From: Desulfobacter sp.
GTDB lineage: Bacteria > Desulfobacterota > Desulfobacteria > Desulfobacterales > Desulfobacteraceae
Direction: 5' to 3'
Assembly (NCBI GenBank): GCA_028768525.1
Contig: CP054837.1
Location: forward strand, 4,956,001-5,020,000
Length of the DNA stretch: 64,000 nucleotides
Part shown: positions 59,404 through 64,000 of the stretch, in pieces
Position numbering within the stretch: the stretch's first letter is position 1
How the letters are laid out: every line of letters begins with the position of its first letter
Position numbers and translations under genes: made by a program
The notes under the pieces: generated by a model
What the model was told of the DNA's origin: nothing
What the model saw: only the letters and a program-made list of their open reading frames with translations
The model's database searches: none

Positions 59404-60255
59404 ATGGAACTGGAATTCTGGAAAATGGAAGGTTTGGGCAATGATTTCATCATGCTGGACGACAGAGAGGGGGCCATTGCCGGCTATATCTCATATTCGG
59501 ACCTGGCGGTAAAACTCTGCGACCGCCATTTCGGCATCGGCGGGGACGGGATCATCCTGGCCAAAAAATCCGACACCCATGATATCCGTTTTGTCATCAT
59601 CAATTCCGACGGTACAGAGCCGGAGATGTGCGGCAACGGCATGCGGTGCTTTGCCAAATTCCTCTATGAAAAAGGGATATTGGTCAAAGAAGAGATGCAA
59701 GTTCAGACCCTGGCCGGCACCGTAGTACCCAAAGTGGCGCTGGACGAGGCGGGCAGGGTGGTCTCGGTATGTGTGGACATGGGCGCACCCGAACTCCGGC
59801 CTGAAAAGATTCCCTTTATCTGCGAAAAGGACCGGGCCGTGGAAGAGGCCGTGGAAACGGAACATGATACCCTTAAGGTCACCTGTGTCTCCATGGGCAA
59901 CCCCCATGCCGTTACCTTTGTGGATGACCTGGACCAGGTCAATGTAAAGACATCCGGACGGGCCGTGGAACTCCATGACCGGTTTCCGGAAAAAACCAAT
60001 GTGGAATTCATCCAGGTGATTTCCGAATCCGAAGTGAAAATGAAGGTATGGGAACGGGGGGCCGGCATAACCTTGGCCTGCGGCACCGGTGCCTGCGCCT
60101 CCCTGGTGGCGGCCCATCTCACCGGCCGTACCGGCCGCCGGGCAGTGATCCACCTGGACGGCGGGGATCTGGATATCCGCTGGGACGAAGAGACCAACCA
60201 CATTTTCAAAACCGGCCCGGCCTGCCTGGCTTTTGAAGGGCGGACCTTGGTTTAA
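59404..60255 (+). CDS. dapF: Diaminopimelate epimerase
   Basis: 283 residues. The two catalytic cysteines lie in MCGNGMRC and ACGTGACAS; FWKMEGLGNDFIMLD opens the first half and the symmetrical VTFVDDLDQV the second. It interconverts LL- and meso-diaminopimelate for peptidoglycan and lysine. A good ribosome site (GGGAG) precedes it. Probably translated with rnd from one message. Confidence 0.97.
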   Translation: MELEFWKMEGLGNDFIMLDDREGAIAGYISYSDLAVKLCDRHFGIGGDGIILAKKSDTHDIRFVIINSDGTEPEMCGNGMRCFAKFLYEKGILVKEEMQVQTLAGTVVPKVALDEAGRVVSVCVDMGAPELRPEKIPFICEKDRAVEEAVETEHDTLKVTCVSMGNPHAVTFVDDLDQVNVKTSGRAVELHDRFPEKTNVEFIQVISESEVKMKVWERGAGITLACGTGACASLVAAHLTGRTGRRAVIHLDGGDLDIRWDEETNHIFKTGPACLAFEGRTLV

Positions 60256-60273
60256 ATATACGGTTTAAATATA
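60249..60273. repeat. 12-bp tandem repeat at the dapF stop
   Basis: GGTTTAAATATA occurs at 60249-60260 and again at 60262-60273, one base apart; the first copy contains the dapF stop codon. It may be slippage or a small duplication. Confidence 0.7.
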
Positions 60274-60850
60274 GGGAAACCTCCCTTCGCCCGCATGGAA
60301 TAGAATTCAGAAAATAATCTAGGACTGGACAGGATTTAAATGGGCGCGAGGAAGGCTTGGATGCCACAGCATAGGTCTTGTGCGGGGAGAAAACCCTTTA
60401 TTTGCGCGGCCCGCCCTGGGCCGCCCCGAGGCCTTCGGACCGCCCTTTTGCCGTCCAGTTTCTGCCCTTCAGGGTATGGCCGTCTGCACCTCAAAAGCCG
60501 CTCCGGGTTTGACCCAATTATCCATATGCAACTGCCCGGGTTGCTTTGGAAATCTGATAATGGGTTCACGTTTAGCTGGGGGCTGCGGCAGGGGTAAATC
60601 CTCAAAAGGAAGCGCCAATTCCCTCTTCTTTTTTTTCGGTTTATCTTTATCGTTGGATGCCCTGAATCCCGGCAAAAATATTGTGCCTCAGGGGGAAACT
60701 GTTTATAATATGGATATTAACCCGCGCTTGACCAGAAAGGTAAAACTCAATTGAAAAATGGAAGAAACAATGGTTGCTGAACACCAAAACAGGGGCGGTC
60801 CCTGATTCGGATTCAGACCCGGCCGTCCCCAGGAAATAAAGGAGGGTGTC
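60256..60850. other. 595-nt stretch without a convincing gene
   Basis: After a short direct repeat the stretch becomes GC-rich around 60340-60600, with several short open frames on both strands. None has a recognisable product. The least unlikely is a 68-codon frame on the minus strand (60469-60675) with a TTG start and a lysine-rich, proline-rich product. The last part holds the leader and AAAGGAGGG ribosome site of the next gene. It could contain decayed coding DNA. Confidence 0.5.
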
Positions 60851-61435
60851 ATGAACTCCTTAACCAGAACATCAAAAATCGCCGGGACGGCCGTGATCAT
60901 TTCAATGTGGGCAATACTTTTCTCCGTTTATGCCGCCGCCCAGGAAACCGGCATGGCCCCCTTCAATCCCGTATATGAATTGACACCGGAGCAAGACGCC
61001 GCCATGGCCCAAAAGGCGAAACAGGCGGCCATATCCGCTGCCGCAGATCTGCTCGAGAAAACCCGCATCTGGAAACGGGTGGACCGGATTCGGGAGGGGA
61101 TCATAAAGCGGTATTCATTTGAGTTCAGGAAATCATTTTCAAAAACGGAGAATCCAGGCGCTGCCCGGAAAAACGGAACCGACAGGAAAAAAGAGAAATC
61201 CGGTGAATTTGTGTTTTCGGGGGGGCTCGGCCCGGACATGACCCCGGCCCTTTCGTTTTCCTCGGGATTCCGGCCGGCAAATATCGCCCTTAAATTCGAT
61301 GTTCTGGACCAGGAGTTGGATTGCGAAATTTCAAGCCGCCCCGTGAACCGGCTCATGGGCGGAAGAACCAGCCTGGGACTCTCCTCGGACGGCGGAGTTT
61401 CCCGGGCCATGCTAAAAATATCATTTGATTTCTGA
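60851..61435 (+). CDS. Hypothetical exported protein
   Basis: 194 residues with AAAGGAGG before ATG. A signal sequence ends at VYAAAQE. The mature part starts with a helix of the type KQAAISAAADLLEKTRIWKRVD, then a charged middle (RKKEKS), then a beta-rich end closing in Phe (MLKISFDF), the kind of last residue outer-membrane beta proteins have. No family recognised; it may be a periplasmic or outer-membrane accessory. Confidence 0.75.
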   Translation: MNSLTRTSKIAGTAVIISMWAILFSVYAAAQETGMAPFNPVYELTPEQDAAMAQKAKQAAISAAADLLEKTRIWKRVDRIREGIIKRYSFEFRKSFSKTENPGAARKNGTDRKKEKSGEFVFSGGLGPDMTPALSFSSGFRPANIALKFDVLDQELDCEISSRPVNRLMGGRTSLGLSSDGGVSRAMLKISFDF

Positions 61436-61464
61436 ATTGCCTAAAGTTCGTCGCCCCTGACCAT

Positions 61465-61830
61465 CTACTCACGACCTTCCGGATAGGCCAGGTCAATGAT
61501 GAATCCGGGGGATTCCGGCGTTTCCTTTAGGGTGAGGCGGCATTTTTTATTCACGGCAATAAGCGGCTTACCGGCGGATCGCTCCAGGACCCGCCAGCCG
61601 GTAACCTGGAGATGTTCAGCGTAAAAGCCGCGGACCGCATTAAAATTCTCTTTTGTTGAAAATTGGACGGTGACCCCTTCCCGGGTGTACCTTGTGTCAA
61701 CGGGTTCAGCCGTGTCGTATACGGGAATCTTTGAGCCGAATTCCGGTGGAAGTTCCGCGGCGCTCCATAGGGGGGGCGCCAGAAGAACGGCTATAATTAT
61801 TGCCGGATATATGGATTTAAAAATGGTCAT
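61465..61830 (-). CDS. Hypothetical exported protein (small beta domain)
   Basis: 121 residues with a signal peptide (MTIFKSIYPAIIIAVLLAPPLWSA). The mature 95 residues hold VTVQFSTKENFNAVRGFYAEHLQVTGWRV, a pattern of many small periplasmic proteins in which a strand and helix precede GW and a closing sheet. No catalytic motif. It lies 90 nt after the M14 peptidase on the same strand and may share its message. Confidence 0.75.
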   Translation of the reverse strand: MTIFKSIYPAIIIAVLLAPPLWSAAELPPEFGSKIPVYDTAEPVDTRYTREGVTVQFSTKENFNAVRGFYAEHLQVTGWRVLERSAGKPLIAVNKKCRLTLKETPESPGFIIDLAYPEGRE

Positions 61831-61920
61831 GGTGTCCTCTTTGTTTCTGTAATCTTTGCTTCCCCATTTCCCGGCTTTGGAACGGGCCGGGAAATGGGAA
61901 GATGGTTTAAAGGTTAAGGA

Positions 61921-64000
61921 TTAATTGTCCAGGCCGCTGAAAATGGCATTGCCGATCAGTTTTACCGTCTGTTTGGGATGGGCCCGGAATCCCGGGTCAA
62001 ACCCCATGAGCACGATATCCTGATCCGGGTTGTCCGGATTTTCCGAAAAAACCATGGCTGGCATGCCGGCGGCCGTGCTTGTTTCCCAGCCCGGCCAGTA
62101 TCCCGAAACAAAGAGTGATTCCGAATTATAGCGGGCCGCCACTTCTATCCCTTCCGCCAGGCTTGAATACCAGCATGGGTCGTATACAAATGCATATTCA
62201 TCGGTTTCAAATCCGGCCCCAAGTGCATGGTCCGTGTCTATATCAATATTGACGATACCGTTTCCCGTTGCGGATTCCACGGTCACGCCCAGGATTCCCT
62301 GGGCCTGGGTAAAGGAATTTCCGCCGCCACCCATGGCAATAAAATCATTGCCGCCGTTGATGAATCCCGTTATGGCGGCAATGGCAGCACTGTTTAAGCT
62401 CCAGGCCCACCAGCGGTCATTGCCGAACACCAGCACATCATATCCTGACAGCCCGCCGTCAGCAAGTTCATCGCCGGAAATGTTGTCACAGTCAAAACCC
62501 ATATGGGAGAGATTGACGGTGATGCCCGGTTCCCCATATACAGCGATTTTTCGAGGTGTCATGGGAGTAAGAACCTCAGGCATGTTTCTCAAAGAATAAA
62601 CCGTCACCCCGGCTTCCTTTTTCAGTTGCCAGGCCAGCCAGAAATCCTGGGGGAATACAATGGTGCCTGCACCAAAGTCCCGGCCCCGGTCCGTGAAGGG
62701 TTCTCCGGCCCTGTAGAACATGCGGCCTTCATTGAGACGGTCGTTGAGGGCCTTAAAGGCCTGGGCGGTATCGGGCACAACGGCAAAGGCCCTTCCCCAG
62801 CGGAAGTCAAAGCAGCTTAGGGGCTGCCTTGCTTTGGATACTGGAACCGTGGGGACAGAGAGGTCCTCTGTAAGAACATCCCTTGAAATTCCCCAGAGCA
62901 GGGGGAGGCTCCAGGCGGCCGGTGGGGAATAGAATGTCAGGCCCTCTATCCCGGATACATCCATGCCGTCCTCAAGTATGGTGTTGGCCAGGGAGCGTTT
63001 GGGCTGGTCCATTCGGACCACGTAGGTACCCGGAGGATACCATCCCTCATTGGCCCTGAACCACCGCATGGCTTTTTCCACCTCCACACCGTTGGCGATC
63101 AGGAAATCGATAAATTCGGTCGTCTGTCCAGGGTTTTTCTGGTAGGGCGCCCGGGCCGGGATCAAGTAGGCTTCGGGGAACTCCTTGAGAGTCATTTCAT
63201 TATATTGCTCCCAGTCCGTATGGCTCAGAAGGTATTCCGGGATCAGCACCTGGGGCAGATCCAGGGCGCCCCGTCGGTATACCTCAATCTGGTCTTTGAC
63301 CATGGCTTTTTTATTTTCAACCACGAAATTTAATGCGCCCCAGACCACTGCAAAATGGGCGTCCACTCCTCGTTCATCTTCGTGGGGGGTCTCCAGGGTG
63401 TGGCCGTAAGCGCCGTGGAGCATGGGGTACATGGCAGCATAGATGGGGGACCAGTCGTCCCATCCGTCGGGCCAGTCGAGATAGGGGATAATGACATTTG
63501 TTTCATCGGTTTGTTCATACAGTTCGTTTTCCATGGCATGGGCCAGGTCCAGGGCCCATTTCAAATAAAGGTCATATTCATAGTTGGGGTTATGGGGCGG
63601 GGTGCATGGCTCTATGAGCATGGGGCTTACAAATCCGTGGAGATCTAAAAACACCATCGGATTCCAATCCTTTATCACTTTTACAGTGGCCAGGGTTTCA
63701 GGCTGGGACTGGGTAATGAAATCCCGGTTGATGTCTATCTTGTTTGCGTTCTGCCGGGTGCCGAGCACCCGGCCGTCGGGGTTCTGCACCACATTGATCA
63801 ACAGGATTACATTATCCAGAATGGCCTGAACTTCAGGGCTGTCTTCATAGGCCAGTTTTTCAATGAGGCGGATGCAGGCGTCCGTACCGGGATATTCATC
63901 CCCGTGAATGCTTCCGTTGATGAAAACCGGCACCTTGAAATCTTCGAACTGGTCGATTTTCCTAAGGGCTTTTTCCGGGTCGCGAAGCATCAGTTTTCTC
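61921..64000 (-). CDS. M14-family zinc carboxypeptidase-like protein, 5' end cut by window
   Basis: The frame is open to the right edge, so the start lies outside. Visible: NGSIHGDEYPG (zinc ligands His and Glu), VVQNPDGR and DINRDF (substrate-binding Arg/Asn), and FLDLHGF (third zinc His). The chain goes on for over 500 further residues, far beyond the peptidase core. They include a domain around GISRDVLTEDLS and a C-terminal part resembling glutamine-amidotransferase-like surface domains (VLVFGNDRWWAWSL, FINGGNDFIAMGGGG). Likely secreted and acting on extracellular peptide; the signal sequence is not in view. Confidence 0.85.
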   Translation of the reverse strand, partial: RKLMLRDPEKALRKIDQFEDFKVPVFINGSIHGDEYPGTDACIRLIEKLAYEDSPEVQAILDNVILLINVVQNPDGRVLGTRQNANKIDINRDFITQSQPETLATVKVIKDWNPMVFLDLHGFVSPMLIEPCTPPHNPNYEYDLYLKWALDLAHAMENELYEQTDETNVIIPYLDWPDGWDDWSPIYAAMYPMLHGAYGHTLETPHEDERGVDAHFAVVWGALNFVVENKKAMVKDQIEVYRRGALDLPQVLIPEYLLSHTDWEQYNEMTLKEFPEAYLIPARAPYQKNPGQTTEFIDFLIANGVEVEKAMRWFRANEGWYPPGTYVVRMDQPKRSLANTILEDGMDVSGIEGLTFYSPPAAWSLPLLWGISRDVLTEDLSVPTVPVSKARQPLSCFDFRWGRAFAVVPDTAQAFKALNDRLNEGRMFYRAGEPFTDRGRDFGAGTIVFPQDFWLAWQLKKEAGVTVYSLRNMPEVLTPMTPRKIAVYGEPGITVNLSHMGFDCDNISGDELADGGLSGYDVLVFGNDRWWAWSLNSAAIAAITGFINGGNDFIAMGGGGNSFTQAQGILGVTVESATGNGIVNIDIDTDHALGAGFETDEYAFVYDPCWYSSLAEGIEVAARYNSESLFVSGYWPGWETSTAAGMPAMVFSENPDNPDQDIVLMGFDPGFRAHPKQTVKLIGNAIFSGLDN

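Noticed and set aside
60380..60754. 124-codon plus-strand frame after dapF
   Set aside because: No ribosome site, no domain, and Cys/Pro/Phe-rich composition unlike the neighbouring proteins.
1..64000. CRISPR arrays, insertion sequences, prophage
   Set aside because: No regular spacer-repeat arrays, transposase motifs or phage structural genes were seen on either strand.

Overview
The window looks like chromosomal DNA of an anaerobic Gram-negative bacterium, most likely a Desulfobacterota (former deltaproteobacterial) sulfate reducer of the Desulfobacterales type. This is inferred from the gene families: a DUF134/DUF5320 pair, a DsrE-like protein, a Pfa-like lipid megasynthase, an outer-membrane phospholipase A and a PEP-CTERM-like protein. 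No sulfate-reduction gene is present, so the assignment is not proven. Both ends cut through genes. I see no insertion sequence, prophage, CRISPR array or rRNA. There are two tRNA genes, Trp(CCA) and Ala(GGC).

Layout. 1-2150: end of a hybrid histidine kinase, then dodecin. 2373-7857: a tight operon of parA, parB, an ispH-ubiA fusion and a DUF342/FapA-like gene. 7851-23891: a lipid island with a YihG/PlsC-type acyltransferase and a sigma-54 activator on the minus strand. Divergent from them is an 11.8-kb gene for a single-chain Pfa/PKS-like synthase (ER-like, ER, KS, CLF-like KS, AT, KS, four ACPs, KR, DH-like), followed by an OMPLA phospholipase. 23942-29648: a minus-strand run of GntR regulator, metallo-beta-lactamase-fold enzyme, aldo/keto reductase, kinase-phospholyase fusion, thioesterase and DsrE-like protein. 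29849-33025: an orphan ParB-like protein, a hypothetical protein, a GNAT and a diguanylate cyclase. 33290-35209: a 639-residue protein built of about eighteen 34-residue helical repeats, followed by a candidate small RNA. 35556-37256: two solute-binding-like proteins. 37595-44240: two acyltransferase fusions (MFS-PlsC and PAP2-PlsC) and a PEP-synthase/rifampicin-phosphotransferase-like enzyme. 44338-45619: ArsR, DUF5320 and DUF134, the last with a clear promoter/operator. 45746-53858: mostly small, regulatory or hypothetical genes, an MFS transporter, an SMP-30-like protein and a CvfB-like protein. 53898-58152: the thrS operon (thrS, vanZ-like, methyltransferase, MBL). 58255-64000: RNase D, dapF, two exported hypothetical proteins and an M14 peptidase running off the window.

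Working together. The most unusual system is the lipid island at 7.8-23.9 kb. One polypeptide carries essentially every activity that Pfa polyunsaturated-lipid synthases split over four proteins. All four ACP repeats have Thr where the phosphopantetheine-bearing Ser should be. A near-consensus sigma-54 promoter sits 47 bp before its start, and a sigma-54 activator is divergently encoded next to it. The flanking acyltransferase and outer-membrane phospholipase suggest that the product goes into, or is exchanged with, membrane phospholipid. The second acyltransferase cluster at 37.6-41.8 kb strengthens the membrane-remodelling theme. No phosphopantetheinyl transferase is in the window. All functions here come from reading motifs; no database search was possible.
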